A DNA stretch of 64,000 bases from Halobacteriovoraceae bacterium (GTDB lineage: Bacteria; Bdellovibrionota; Bacteriovoracia; Bacteriovoracales; Bacteriovoracaceae), in the NCBI GenBank assembly GCA_002713145.1, contig PAVS01000001.1, forward strand, positions 247,539-311,538. The letters are read 5' to 3'. The notes below the pieces were generated by a model. The model made no database searches, was not told the DNA's origin, and was given only the letters and a program-made list of their open reading frames with translations. The position numbers were made by a program, and so were the translations under genes. Shown here piece by piece: positions 8,964 through 17,706 of the stretch (its first letter is position 1; every line of letters starts with the position of its first letter).

Positions 8964-11900
8964 TGTCTTCAAAGATCCTCTTAAATATGTTTGGAGAGCT
9001 TCCTGATGACTTTTTAAGTTATCTCGAACAAGCAAGCATTAAGCTCGTTACTAGAGATGAAGTTTCAGCGGAATCTGAAATAGACTTTATTCTTGTTGAT
9101 TCGGTTGAAGCGGCTCAAGAGAGAGGAGAAGAATTCAAGTGTAATCAGAGAGGAATTAAGATTATTTGTCTTGGGAAGCGAAGTGAAATAAAAAGCTTCC
9201 TATTGAGTGGTGGAAGGTTTTTCATAAATTCAGATTTTGCAAAATCTGAACTAGGTAAATTTGCCTTAACTAAATTTATCGAGGAAAAAGCCAATATCCA
9301 TCTTGAGGAATCTTTCTCAGCTAGTTTTGAAGACTTCAAGAAATTTAATATCATCAACCACCTTGCTACAGGGCATTCCTTAGATAGATTATCTACAGAA
9401 GCTTTTGAGCAGGGATTTAATCCGGTCAATATAAGAAGTTATGTCGACCATACAATCTTCTACCTTACTTATTTAAAGCAATCGGGAAAAGCCGGTGTTC
9501 CTTTTGAGTTTGAGTATGCACATAATGAAACACATTTTGTATTGAATATGTTTGCCTCCGTTGAAGGCTTTTCAGCTGAGTTTATTATGGATTCGTTTGG
9601 TGAGGTAAACGAAGATAGGCCTTTACAATTCTTAATGGGTATAGCGGCGAATAGCTGTGATTTTTTAGATATTACCTATGTTGAGGATCCAGGGAAAATT
9701 GTCCTAACTGCATTCTTTGGAAAAGGTGAAGATCAAAGATTTAAGGGTTTAGCCTTTAATAATATTCAGACGACAGCACAGATAATGGCTCAACTGGAAA
9801 GAAAACTGAGCAATTTTTCTCCTGAAGAGGCGATTGTTACTGAACTAGCTGAAAAACAGAATGGGCTTATAGATCAAGAGCTCCCAGGCGGTTTCTTTGA
9901 TATCCCTAAACCTCCAGAGGATTCAATTCTCAACAACGAAGAAAAACGTGAAGAAATTATGAATAAGGTTGAAGGGAAGTTTTCCGAACTTTTCCCTGAT
10001 AAAGATATTTCTCAAATGACTCCGGAGGATTTTGGCCAGATTATAAATTCTTTTCCTGAAGATGAACAAGTAGCATTGAAAGAAAACTTGAGCCAAGACG
10101 ACCAAGATTACTTAATCGAATCAATGCAGAAGAAAACCATAATAGACGAAGCTAACTCCATAAAAGAAGAGGCACGTCAGGAAATTTCGCAGAATCCAGA
10201 AAAACTAGAGCAGATTAGAAAACAGGCTGCAGATGATATTGTTGAGAAAGTTGCTGATCAGATGTCTGTAGACAAGGTAAATGAAATTTTGGCAAGTGAA
10301 GGAGCTGATCAGAGCAATGAACCTGAACTTGCTTTTAATATAGCTGTGGACCCAGAGAGTTTTGTCCCTCCTAAATTTAAAGAAGGAGAAGACCCATTCT
10401 TTACTGCCCCGGGAGAATTTGCAGACCCTATTAAAGCAGCTGAACAAGCCGTTCAATTTGCAGAGGACAATTTTAATAACCCCCAGGAAGCTCAAGCCTT
10501 TGCAATTCAGATGGCCGAAAAAGCTCATGAACATTTTGATGATCCTGAAAAAGCGAAGCAATTTACAGAAATTTTGGGTGAAAAAATTGGAGCAGATCTT
10601 TCTCCAAAGCAACAAGAAGCCTTTCAGGAGGTACTTGATTCTAAAGCGATCGGAGATGAGGGGCCTTCGATAAATATTTTTGCTTCCGCAAATTTAATAC
10701 CTAAAGAATCATCAGCAGATGGACCAACGATTCCTGAATTTAAAGACCCAAAAGAGGCGGCACAGAATTTAGCAGAGCAAACAAATAAGCATTATGATGA
10801 AGCTCCTGATATTCAAGCTTTTGCCCTGTCTCAGATCGCTCAAGCAAAAGATAAATTTCCAGATGAAGAGTCCAAAAAAGAATTTATTGAAGGAATTAAA
10901 GATCAGTTTTCAGAGCAAATTTCGGATCCAGCTAGTCAAAAAGTTTTTGAAAAAGCCATTGAGTTTCAATTATCGGATTCATTCTCGCCAGATACGTCTT
11001 TTATGCAGGATGTGGGAGATCCTTTTGCCGTTGCTCCCGGGGAGTTCGCAGATCCAGTGGAAGCAGCTAAGAAAGTTGCAGCTATCGCACAAGAAAAATT
11101 TGATGATCCAGAGGAGGCACAAGCCTTCGCGCTTAATATGGCCTTTCAAGCTCATGGGAAATTTCCTAACCCTGAAGATTTTGCAGCTGCACTTTCCTCG
11201 GAGTTTGAGGATTCTTTTGATAATGATCAACAACAAACTGACTTTACGGGTACATTAAATGCTTTGGCCTCTGGAATGGGGGGAAAGAGTCCAGAGTTAG
11301 AGGAAGATCCTTTCGGTTCTGGATTCGTAGCAACTCCGGAGAGTGCTGAGAAAGTAAAAGGTTCACTTCCTGAACCCGAAGAAGATCAAGTTGTAAAAGG
11401 TGGAGCCGTTGAAGAAGAAGGTGTCATCTCAGTAGGAGGGGAAGAGGCTGGAGATGAACACGCTAGTCGAGTAAAAGGTGGAAAAGAGGCAGCTGATAAT
11501 TTTGCTCAAAAGATAAGAGGCACGACTCCTGATAAGAAGGGTGAGTTTTCAGTTCGTTTTTCAGATTCTTTTGGAGAGGGTAATGAGAAAGGTGCCTTCA
11601 ATTTTAGAACGTTGAAACCAAAAGACCGGAAGAAAGAATTAAATAAATTTGTAAAATCAACACTGGATAATGATGACGTATTAAGTGGACTTGACGAAAC
11701 GATCAAGGCTTTTGTGCATAGAGAAGCTCCAGAAAAAATTAATAAGGCACTAGAGGATTTTGCCTTTTCTCAAGGAATCGACATAAATCAATTGTCTGAT
11801 GAGGCCATGGACGAATTCAGAAAAACAAGGCTACCTCAGGTTATGAGTGATGTTCTTGAGGATGAAAAACAAATAATTAGTTTTCAGTCCACCCTTGAAA

Positions 11901-14065
11901 GTGTTGATAAAAAAGAGCCTTTTAAAGTTATATCCAGTAAAAAATCAAACCCTGATGAGGGACAATTTAACCTAAGGCTTAAAGAGCAGTTAGAAGAAAA
12001 GCTTATGGGGCTTGACGGAGTCACCCAAGAGGATGGTCATCTTGTTATTTCAAGTGAATTAGCTCAAGACAGTAATTTTCAAGCCTTGATCAAAGACTCA
12101 ATGAGCACTGCACTTCAAGGTGATATGGACTTGCATGACCTTAGCCCAGAGTCTATTAATAAATCCCAAGCCAACGTGACCAAATCCTTGGCAAAATCTT
12201 TTCAGCTAGAAGATGATAAAGTGCAAAGTTTAGTTAAAGACTCTAGTGAAAAAGCAATAGAGCAGGTAGAAAAGCAAGTTGTTAAAGAACAACAAAGTCA
12301 AAAGCCAGCAGATAATCAACAAGGACAAAATCAACAGGCATCAAATCAGGATTCAAAGGGCCAATCTCAAAAAACAGAGGCACAGTCACAGGCTTCCTCG
12401 CCGACCTCGCCGAAAGAAGCAGCCTCGCAAGGCAATAAGCAAGAGCAAGTTGCTTTAATGAAGAAAGTGAAAGAAGCGGAAGCTCAAAAAAAACAAGCTG
12501 AGTTAAAGCTAAAAGCTATGGAGGTCAAACTCAAAGCAGCAGAAGCCGCAACGGAAAAGATGAATAAGGTCAACAGTGAATCTGAAGTTGATAATGATTC
12601 GGCACAAGATGCTGGTGAAAAAGCTTTTGCAGAAAAACAAAAAAATGGGGAAATCCCTACTGAAGCTTTATCTTCAAACGAAAGAGAAAAACTAATGGGG
12701 GATCTCAAAGCGGGACGTCAGCTTAATCCGGAAGAAATGGAGAAGCTCGCTAAAGCTATGGAAAATGAACAAAAAGTTCGTGAGATGGCCAAAAAGGCTG
12801 AAGTTGAAATTAAGAAACTCCAAATGGAAACCCAGAAAAAAGAGCAAATCTTTAGAGGGGAGTTTTCAAAGACTGAGAAAGCGCTGAAAGCAAAAGACTC
12901 TGTCATAGAAAAAGCCAAGGAGGATATGAAGATTCTGCTTGGGAAGAAAGAAAAAGAACTCGATAATACTCGTCAACAGGTCAATGAATTACAGCAACGA
13001 CTCGCAAGTGACAAGTCCGCGCAAATGAAGCAGGAATTGAAAATTGCAAAAAAACAAGCGGAAGAATCTGCTAAAATGACCGAAGTTTATAGATCGAAAG
13101 TTGAAGCACTCTCGAAAGCTGCAAATGATAGTGAGAGAGATAGCAATATTGCTTTGGTTGAAGAAGAAAATAGAAATTTAAAACGTCTTAAAACACAGCT
13201 TGAAAATAAATTGAATACAGACACCAGGCAGCTAAGATCTCTTGAGGAAAGATACAATCATTCCAAGCAAGGAGAGATGGAAGCTAAAAATGCTCTCGCT
13301 CAGCACAAGGCTAGCTTGAAACAGGCTCAAGGGCAGTTGAAATTATTGGCCACTCAAAATGAGAGACTTAAAAAAATGTCAGCCCAGGCTTCAGCATCTA
13401 AAAGCCCAAGTGATGATAGAGAGCTGAATATGGCAAAAGCTCATAACGCTAAACTTCAAGAGAATATCAGAAGATTGAATGCTAAATTAGAGCAAGCTGC
13501 GAAAGCAGGACTTGATCAAGCGTCAAAAGTGGAGGGAGCTGTTGTTCAAAAGGTTAAAAAAGAATTAGAAGAGAAAAATCGTGAAGTTGATTTAGTTAAA
13601 AAGCAAATGGCAAAACTTCAAGAAAAGATTCAAAGTCTTGAAAAGCAGAATGATGAAATGGTAGTCCAGGATGTTGCCCCCGAAAAGGTCGCTGAAGTTA
13701 AAAAACAAAAAGATGACAAAGAATCAGCAGCATTTGAAAAAGAAGTCGAGCTGCTTAAATCTCAAAATGAAGAGCTTCAAGATAAACTTAAAAAAGCAGT
13801 GGATAAGATTAAGGAAGCTGAAGCTTCGGCTGATTCTCCTGAGCCTAGCAAGAAAGAAGAGCGCCTGGAGCGGAGCATTAAATCTATGAATACCGAGCTT
13901 TCGAAAGCTAAAAATGACGCTGCTGAAATGAAAAAGAAGGCCATGACGATGAAGACAAAGGTTACAGGTCTTGAAAATGAGGTAACCAAGCTTAAAAAAG
14001 AGAACGAGAAGCTTAAGCAGACAGCTGCTCAATTAGCAAAGAAAAACGGGAAAAAAGCTGCTTAA
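8963..14065 (+). CDS. giant receiver-like/coiled-coil protein (AglZ/FrzS-like architecture)
   Basis: A 1700-residue soluble protein without a signal peptide. Residues 1-110 read like a pseudo-receiver domain: strand KILLNMF, strand IDFILVDS with an Asp where the phospho-acceptor would sit, strand IKIICLG and a final helix. Residues 120-300 form a second globular part. An acidic region from about 330 to 850 carries three related repeats beginning near residues 476, 588 and 686, two with the phrase APGEFADP. A Gln/Ser-rich stretch (about 1110-1160) precedes a nearly continuous coiled coil to the end. Receiver-like head plus long coiled coil is the layout of AglZ and FrzS, scaffolds of Myxococcus motility complexes. 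Homology to them is not shown. Neighbours are the degenerate HD-GYP gene (overlapping) and a tRNA. Confidence 0.75.
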   Translation: MSSKILLNMFGELPDDFLSYLEQASIKLVTRDEVSAESEIDFILVDSVEAAQERGEEFKCNQRGIKIICLGKRSEIKSFLLSGGRFFINSDFAKSELGKFALTKFIEEKANIHLEESFSASFEDFKKFNIINHLATGHSLDRLSTEAFEQGFNPVNIRSYVDHTIFYLTYLKQSGKAGVPFEFEYAHNETHFVLNMFASVEGFSAEFIMDSFGEVNEDRPLQFLMGIAANSCDFLDITYVEDPGKIVLTAFFGKGEDQRFKGLAFNNIQTTAQIMAQLERKLSNFSPEEAIVTELAEKQNGLIDQELPGGFFDIPKPPEDSILNNEEKREEIMNKVEGKFSELFPDKDISQMTPEDFGQIINSFPEDEQVALKENLSQDDQDYLIESMQKKTIIDEANSIKEEARQEISQNPEKLEQIRKQAADDIVEKVADQMSVDKVNEILASEGADQSNEPELAFNIAVDPESFVPPKFKEGEDPFFTAPGEFADPIKAAEQAVQFAEDNFNNPQEAQAFAIQMAEKAHEHFDDPEKAKQFTEILGEKIGADLSPKQQEAFQEVLDSKAIGDEGPSINIFASANLIPKESSADGPTIPEFKDPKEAAQNLAEQTNKHYDEAPDIQAFALSQIAQAKDKFPDEESKKEFIEGIKDQFSEQISDPASQKVFEKAIEFQLSDSFSPDTSFMQDVGDPFAVAPGEFADPVEAAKKVAAIAQEKFDDPEEAQAFALNMAFQAHGKFPNPEDFAAALSSEFEDSFDNDQQQTDFTGTLNALASGMGGKSPELEEDPFGSGFVATPESAEKVKGSLPEPEEDQVVKGGAVEEEGVISVGGEEAGDEHASRVKGGKEAADNFAQKIRGTTPDKKGEFSVRFSDSFGEGNEKGAFNFRTLKPKDRKKELNKFVKSTLDNDDVLSGLDETIKAFVHREAPEKINKALEDFAFSQGIDINQLSDEAMDEFRKTRLPQVMSDVLEDEKQIISFQSTLESVDKKEPFKVISSKKSNPDEGQFNLRLKEQLEEKLMGLDGVTQEDGHLVISSELAQDSNFQALIKDSMSTALQGDMDLHDLSPESINKSQANVTKSLAKSFQLEDDKVQSLVKDSSEKAIEQVEKQVVKEQQSQKPADNQQGQNQQASNQDSKGQSQKTEAQSQASSPTSPKEAASQGNKQEQVALMKKVKEAEAQKKQAELKLKAMEVKLKAAEAATEKMNKVNSESEVDNDSAQDAGEKAFAEKQKNGEIPTEALSSNEREKLMGDLKAGRQLNPEEMEKLAKAMENEQKVREMAKKAEVEIKKLQMETQKKEQIFRGEFSKTEKALKAKDSVIEKAKEDMKILLGKKEKELDNTRQQVNELQQRLASDKSAQMKQELKIAKKQAEESAKMTEVYRSKVEALSKAANDSERDSNIALVEEENRNLKRLKTQLENKLNTDTRQLRSLEERYNHSKQGEMEAKNALAQHKASLKQAQGQLKLLATQNERLKKMSAQASASKSPSDDRELNMAKAHNAKLQENIRRLNAKLEQAAKAGLDQASKVEGAVVQKVKKELEEKNREVDLVKKQMAKLQEKIQSLEKQNDEMVVQDVAPEKVAEVKKQKDDKESAAFEKEVELLKSQNEELQDKLKKAVDKIKEAEASADSPEPSKKEERLERSIKSMNTELSKAKNDAAEMKKKAMTMKTKVTGLENEVTKLKKENEKLKQTAAQLAKKNGKKAA

Positions 14066-14071
14066 TTTTTC

Positions 14072-14100
14072 TTGTCGAAATCCTATAATTTCCTTATATT
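14072..14100 (+). promoter_or_regulatory. promoter of tRNA-Leu
   Basis: TTGTCG (14072-14077), a 17-base spacer and TATATT (14095-14100) form a sigma70-like promoter. Predicted initiation is near 14107, ten bases before the tRNA, so the tRNA can be transcribed independently of the long gene upstream. Confidence 0.6.
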
Positions 14101-14116
14101 ACTAAGACTCATGAAT

Positions 14117-14199
14117 GCCGTAGTGGTGGAATTGGTAGACACGCTAGACTTAGGATCTAGTGCGCAAGCGTGGGGGTTCAAGTCCCTCCTACGGCACCA
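14117..14199 (+). tRNA. tRNA-Leu (anticodon UAG)
   Basis: A class II tRNA of 83 bases. The acceptor arms GCCGTAG and CTACGGC pair over seven bases, the anticodon stem CTAGA/TCTAG encloses CTTAGGA giving anticodon TAG, a long variable arm follows, and the T loop TTCAAGT is intact. The CCA end is encoded (14197-14199). It reads CUN leucine codons. It has its own upstream promoter and is followed directly by a large inverted repeat. Confidence 0.96.
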
Positions 14200-14322
14200 T
14201 CTTTTTGAAACACCCTAACCATTAAACTCAAACTTTCGTCTCTAGCTCAGTCACGTACATTTGAGTACGCTCCTTCGCTCTCGCTCGGTTTTCATTTAAG
14301 CGTTAGGGCGTTTGAAAAAGAT
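14199..14322. repeat. large imperfect inverted repeat abutting the tRNA
   Basis: Two 21-base arms at 14199-14219 and 14302-14322 are reverse complements at 19 of 21 positions (arm core CTTTTTGAAACACCCTAAC). The 82-base loop contains a further hairpin CGTAC-N6-GTACG (14254-14269). It could fold into a long stalk that ends the tRNA transcript, or it could be a copy of a dispersed tRNA-associated repeat. No open frame lies within. Confidence 0.6.
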
Positions 14323-14423
14323 GTAGTAGGTGAGTGAGGGACTTGAACGGGAGAAAGATTGTTTAAAAGAGACGACCAGCTCCCTGATCATAATCAGGGG
14401 CCAGTCTAAAATATATGTCTTAA
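14323..14423 (-). other. gap with a tRNA-like remnant
   Basis: On the minus strand, 14336-14348 is identical over 13 bases (GTTCAAGTCCCTC) to the T-arm of the neighbouring tRNA-Leu (14176-14188). A symmetrical stem, CCTGAT/ATCAGG, with central TATG lies 40-50 bases upstream of it on that strand. The T-stem 5' half does not pair and no acceptor stem was found. This is at most a decayed tRNA or a fragment left by rearrangement, not a functional tRNA. Confidence 0.3.
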
Positions 14424-14822
14424 CTAACGTCTAATAATTCTTAAGCGAGCACCTTCAACTGTGAGACCTGTGGTTTGAATAAAACCATCTCCCTTTAAGG
14501 TACAAACACCTTCAAAAACATTGATAAATGCAGCGCCTTCACCTCCAGCAATGATTCCACCGCCAAGTCTTAGGCCGTAGTAATCTCCTTCGGGATCTGT
14601 TTGACCTCCGCAGTGTACAATAAAGTCTTGATAGTCTTTAACTCCTCTGAAGGTAGCTCCTATCCCCCACAGGGTTACTTCGTAGTCGTCTCCACCTCCA
14701 CGGCAATAGAATTCGTTGTAAGTGACCAGCGCAGATATATTGTCCTTTTGATTACATCTCAATGTAACTGCAAAAACATTCACGCAGGAAAAAAGTAATA
14801 GGGACACTAGAGTTAATTTCAT
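14424..14822 (-). CDS. small secreted protein
   Basis: A 132-residue protein beginning MKLTLVSLLLFSCVNVFA, a signal peptide with likely cleavage after VFA. The mature part is glycine-rich and beta-strand-like, with paired cysteines (in LRCNQ, FYCRG, VHCGG and GVCTL). The start is chosen because AGGAG lies 6 bases upstream; a longer frame of 180 codons exists but its extension is not signal-like. I do not recognise the family. It is divergent from two other small secreted-protein genes at 15103 and 15586. Confidence 0.75.
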   Translation of the reverse strand: MKLTLVSLLLFSCVNVFAVTLRCNQKDNISALVTYNEFYCRGGGDDYEVTLWGIGATFRGVKDYQDFIVHCGGQTDPEGDYYGLRLGGGIIAGGEGAAFINVFEGVCTLKGDGFIQTTGLTVEGARLRIIRR

Positions 14823-15102
14823 AATTCTCCTCAGTTGGCCCTCGCAAAATTTAAAAAATACACCCATGGTAAAAGTGCTGGAATAGGTTATCAAAAGTGA
14901 AGTTTTGGGCCAGAGAAGTTGAAAAATTTGACCTTGGTGTCTAACTTGTAGACAAATTATCGGCACTTTCGGTGGGTGTATAAAATCTTAACAGGTATGC
15001 AAATTTTTCTATATTTAAAGATTTAGTCCATGCCAGACGCGAGTCCTTGATATAGTCCGGGAAACTTTTAATGAAATTTTAAAATCAAACTGGGAGTTAT
15101 CC

Positions 15103-15522
15103 ATGAAAAAGTTCCTCTTCGGACTCGGTCTTTGTTTAAGTAGCAGCGTGTTTGCCTGTACAGCTTATATTGCCCCTCAAGGAGAAGGTGAGGTGAAAAA
15201 CTTTGCAGCAAATATATATGCAGATGAAATCTATCAGCACCTCGAAAGGTCTTTAACTCAAAAAGGTTATATGCTTACCACTCAACCTGAAGAGGCCAAC
15301 TATATATTTGAAAATGTAGTCACTATTTGTGCTCAAGATGTATCAGCTAGCGATATTTGTCCTCATGCTGTAGCTGTCCTAGACTATGCTTCTACTGACT
15401 CTGCAGGAAACCCTGATGCAGGTAGTTATACAGGGGCTGCCTCTAACTCATTTAACTCACAGATGGGTCAGAGAGAAGCTGCCTTTGAGGCCATAGACAA
15501 GATCAGAGAATGCCATAATTAA
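15103..15522 (+). CDS. small secreted protein
   Basis: A 139-residue protein with signal peptide ending in SSVFA, followed by CTAYIAPQGEGE. The mature sequence has five cysteines and alternates helix and strand (DEIYQHLERSLTQKGYML, then ANYIFENVV). This may be a small alpha/beta periplasmic domain of the kind that compares a variable protein region to a ligand, but no family is recognised. GGGAG precedes the ATG by 7 bases. It is followed 63 bases later by another small secreted-protein gene of similar layout. Confidence 0.78.
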   Translation: MKKFLFGLGLCLSSSVFACTAYIAPQGEGEVKNFAANIYADEIYQHLERSLTQKGYMLTTQPEEANYIFENVVTICAQDVSASDICPHAVAVLDYASTDSAGNPDAGSYTGAASNSFNSQMGQREAAFEAIDKIRECHN

Positions 15523-15585
15523 TACTTGCTAAGTTGCCAGACTGCCTCCAATTTGCTGTAATCAGTCTAAACTCGGGAGGTTTGT

Positions 15586-16050
15586 ATGAAATTTATCTTA
15601 ATGATAGCAGTGTTAGTAAGTGCAAATGTTTTTGCAGCAGACTATGAACGTCAAATGGATTCATTTACCATTTCTACAATTGCAGGAAATGGAGCAAGAG
15701 TTTATTACAATTGTGATAGCGTCGAAACCAAAACAAAAAAAGTCCTAGAGCAGATGGGTGCCATTGTTCAATCAGTAAGATGTACAGGTGGACTGGATAG
15801 ATGGAATGGTAGATTTAACCTTCCTGCAAGAGTAACTGCGGTCTACGATGTATTAAACTCAGAGTTAGATGGAAACGTTGCAACAAGAATTGTCAGTACA
15901 AGAATTTCTGAGAGAGACAATTGTCACCTCAATATCGAAATTTTCGAAGCCGTAAAAGACAATTTTGAAATTGAAAAGTTTACTCAAAGAAGATGTTCAA
16001 GACCAAGTAATAGAACTCTTATTGACATGACTGTTCTGCAAGCTCAGTAA
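15586..16050 (+). CDS. small secreted protein
   Basis: A 154-residue protein with a signal peptide cleaved after VFA. The mature region begins ADYERQMDSF and contains four cysteines spaced so that two disulfides are possible (VYYNCDS, VRCTG, DNCHL, RRCSR). The strand-rich part around NGRFNLPARVTAVYD suggests a compact domain. GGGAGG lies 7 bases before the ATG. It shares position, size class and export signal with the preceding gene. A strong terminator follows at 16079. Function unknown. Confidence 0.78.
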   Translation: MKFILMIAVLVSANVFAADYERQMDSFTISTIAGNGARVYYNCDSVETKTKKVLEQMGAIVQSVRCTGGLDRWNGRFNLPARVTAVYDVLNSELDGNVATRIVSTRISERDNCHLNIEIFEAVKDNFEIEKFTQRRCSRPSNRTLIDMTVLQAQ

Positions 16051-16078
16051 AAAAAAGATCAATATTTAGTGAAAATAA

Positions 16079-16103
16079 GGGAAGCTAAGGCTTCCCTTTT
16101 TTT
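16079..16103 (+). terminator. rho-independent terminator
   Basis: GGGAAGC-TAAG-GCTTCCC stem-loop (16079-16096) followed by seven T residues. It ends the transcript of the small secreted-protein gene and sits just before the convergent DTW gene. Confidence 0.92.
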
Positions 16104-16108
16104 ATCTC

Positions 16109-16732
16109 CTATGGAGCGCGATGTATTCCTTTCTTTTTTATCGGCTCAAAAATCATTCGGTTTTTGTGATGAGCATCAAGAAAAAGAGTGAAGTTATCTT
16201 GCATTAATTGATATAGCTCCGGCCCTTCAAGAACTTTAAAAGCTTCAGCGATAGCCTCGAAAGTACAAAGGCCGTAATCATATTTTTGTCTTCTTAAAGT
16301 ATAACGGCTAGGAGAAGTGGGAGATATTTTAACATGAGGAACTCCCTCTAAAAATGCCTCCCTTCGATGGATTTTCTTCGCTTGTCTCCATGTCCCGTCT
16401 GGCACGATGAGATTTACAGGTTTGTCTAAGGTCGAAACAAAATTCTGATCTAATTCTACGGCTTCATCGCTTGGAAACAAATACAATGGTTGAAATCCAT
16501 CTGGATATACAAAGTCTTTAGTCATTGAGACTTCTTGATGACCTCTTTCAAACTTAAAACTTTTCTCAAGACTCATGAGTGCCAGATTCGCAGTATTTGA
16601 AGGTAGCCATCTTTCTTTTTTAAAAAGAATGATACTGAGTCGATTGTTCGAAGAAAGATGGTTGATTGATGTACAGAAACAATTGTCCTCATGCACAAGA
16701 CATTGAGGACAACGATTATTGGTTCTTCTCAT
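16109..16732 (-). CDS. DTW-domain tRNA-uridine aminocarboxypropyltransferase
   Basis: A 207-residue protein with an N-terminal cysteine set (CPQCLVHEDNCFC, residues 8-20) that probably binds zinc. Family hallmarks follow: VPDGTWRQAKK in place of the canonical DTW triad, and SRYTLRRQKYDYGLCTFEA. The DTW family (TapT/YfiP) transfers the aminocarboxypropyl group of S-adenosylmethionine to uridine in tRNA (acp3U). The start overlaps the hflC stop codon (TAATG), so it is likely co-translated with hflKC. Confidence 0.87.
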   Translation of the reverse strand: MRRTNNRCPQCLVHEDNCFCTSINHLSSNNRLSIILFKKERWLPSNTANLALMSLEKSFKFERGHQEVSMTKDFVYPDGFQPLYLFPSDEAVELDQNFVSTLDKPVNLIVPDGTWRQAKKIHRREAFLEGVPHVKISPTSPSRYTLRRQKYDYGLCTFEAIAEAFKVLEGPELYQLMQDNFTLFLDAHHKNRMIFEPIKKKGIHRAP

Positions 16733-17706
16733 TACCGTAGGTATTTAAAAAACTCAGCCTCCGAAGATAAAATGAGTTTGGTATCTTCTGAAAGTGACTT
16801 CTTATAAGCCTCCATAGAGCGGGTAAAATCGTAGAATTTGCGATTTTTATTTAAAGATTTGGAATAAATGGCAGCTGCCTTTGCGTCTGCTTTCCCTTTG
16901 ATAATCTCAGCTTGTTTGTAGGCTTGTGACTCTATCTGTTTAAGTTCTTTATTAATTCGGCCTTCGATTTTAGCTTTTTCACCTTTACCAATCGAGCGAA
17001 TTTTTTCGGCAATTCTTTGGCGCTCTGAAATCATCCTCTCATAAACTTTTTTCTCAACTGATTGCTCATAAGAAATTCGCCTAAGTTGAACATCAATAAG
17101 TTCTATTCCAAGGTTTGCTAGATCGTCTTTTGCCTTTTTTAAAATCATTTGGCTCAATTGCTCTCGACCAACATCAATTTTTGCAATTTCTCCAGAGACC
17201 TCTTCTTCTACGATAGGTTCACCTGCTTTTTTCTTGCGCTCTATTTCCGCTTTTTTCTCCTCAATCTTTTCAATGATCGAGTTTGAATTTCTTACCGCTT
17301 CAACTAGATTTTGCGATGAAATCACATCACGGGTGGCTCCATCGAGAATTGAATCAAGCTTACTCTTCGCTCCAGCTTCATTCTGAACCGTTTGAATAAA
17401 CTTAAGTGTATCAACGATTCTCCACCTAGCTGTTGTATCTACATTGATAAACTTCTTATCTTTGGCAGTGACTTGATTTGGTAAACCATCCCAAGTCAGA
17501 ATCCTCTTATCTACAAATTTGGTTTCTTGAATAAATGGTATTTTAAAATATAGTCCAGCTTCGTTGATAGGCTCTCCAACAGGCTTTCCGAGTTGTGTGA
17601 TAATAGCCTGGCGACCTTCAGTCACAATATACATTCCTGACCATAAAGAAAGTAAAATCGCGATTCCAAATAGAGGAAGTAGAATTCCTAGGGGTGAGTT
17701 TTTCAT
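16732..17706 (-). CDS. hflC: HflC, SPFH-domain modulator of FtsH
   Basis: A 324-residue membrane-anchored protein with one N-terminal helix (residues 9-28) and an SPFH domain opening VTEGRQAIITQLGKPVG. The coiled-coil part (about 200-270) includes RMISERQRIAEKIRSIGKGE, highly typical of HflC. With HflK it forms the large periplasmic cage around the FtsH protease. A charged insertion near 145-175 (EEKKAEIERKKKAGEP) is longer than in E. coli. It overlaps hflK by four bases and the DTW gene by one base. Confidence 0.93.
   Translation of the reverse strand: MKNSPLGILLPLFGIAILLSLWSGMYIVTEGRQAIITQLGKPVGEPINEAGLYFKIPFIQETKFVDKRILTWDGLPNQVTAKDKKFINVDTTARWRIVDTLKFIQTVQNEAGAKSKLDSILDGATRDVISSQNLVEAVRNSNSIIEKIEEKKAEIERKKKAGEPIVEEEVSGEIAKIDVGREQLSQMILKKAKDDLANLGIELIDVQLRRISYEQSVEKKVYERMISERQRIAEKIRSIGKGEKAKIEGRINKELKQIESQAYKQAEIIKGKADAKAAAIYSKSLNKNRKFYDFTRSMEAYKKSLSEDTKLILSSEAEFFKYLR

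Noticed and set aside
10205..11236. Open frames opposite and in other frames within the giant coiled-coil gene
   Set aside because: They follow from the biased, repetitive composition of the true frame and have no recognisable domains or ribosome sites.
14323..14423. Second functional tRNA on the minus strand
   Set aside because: The T-stem does not pair and no acceptor stem exists.
14823..14966. 48-residue N-terminal extension of the small secreted protein at 14424-14822
   Set aside because: The ATG at 14822 has AGGAG and begins a signal peptide; the extension shows neither.
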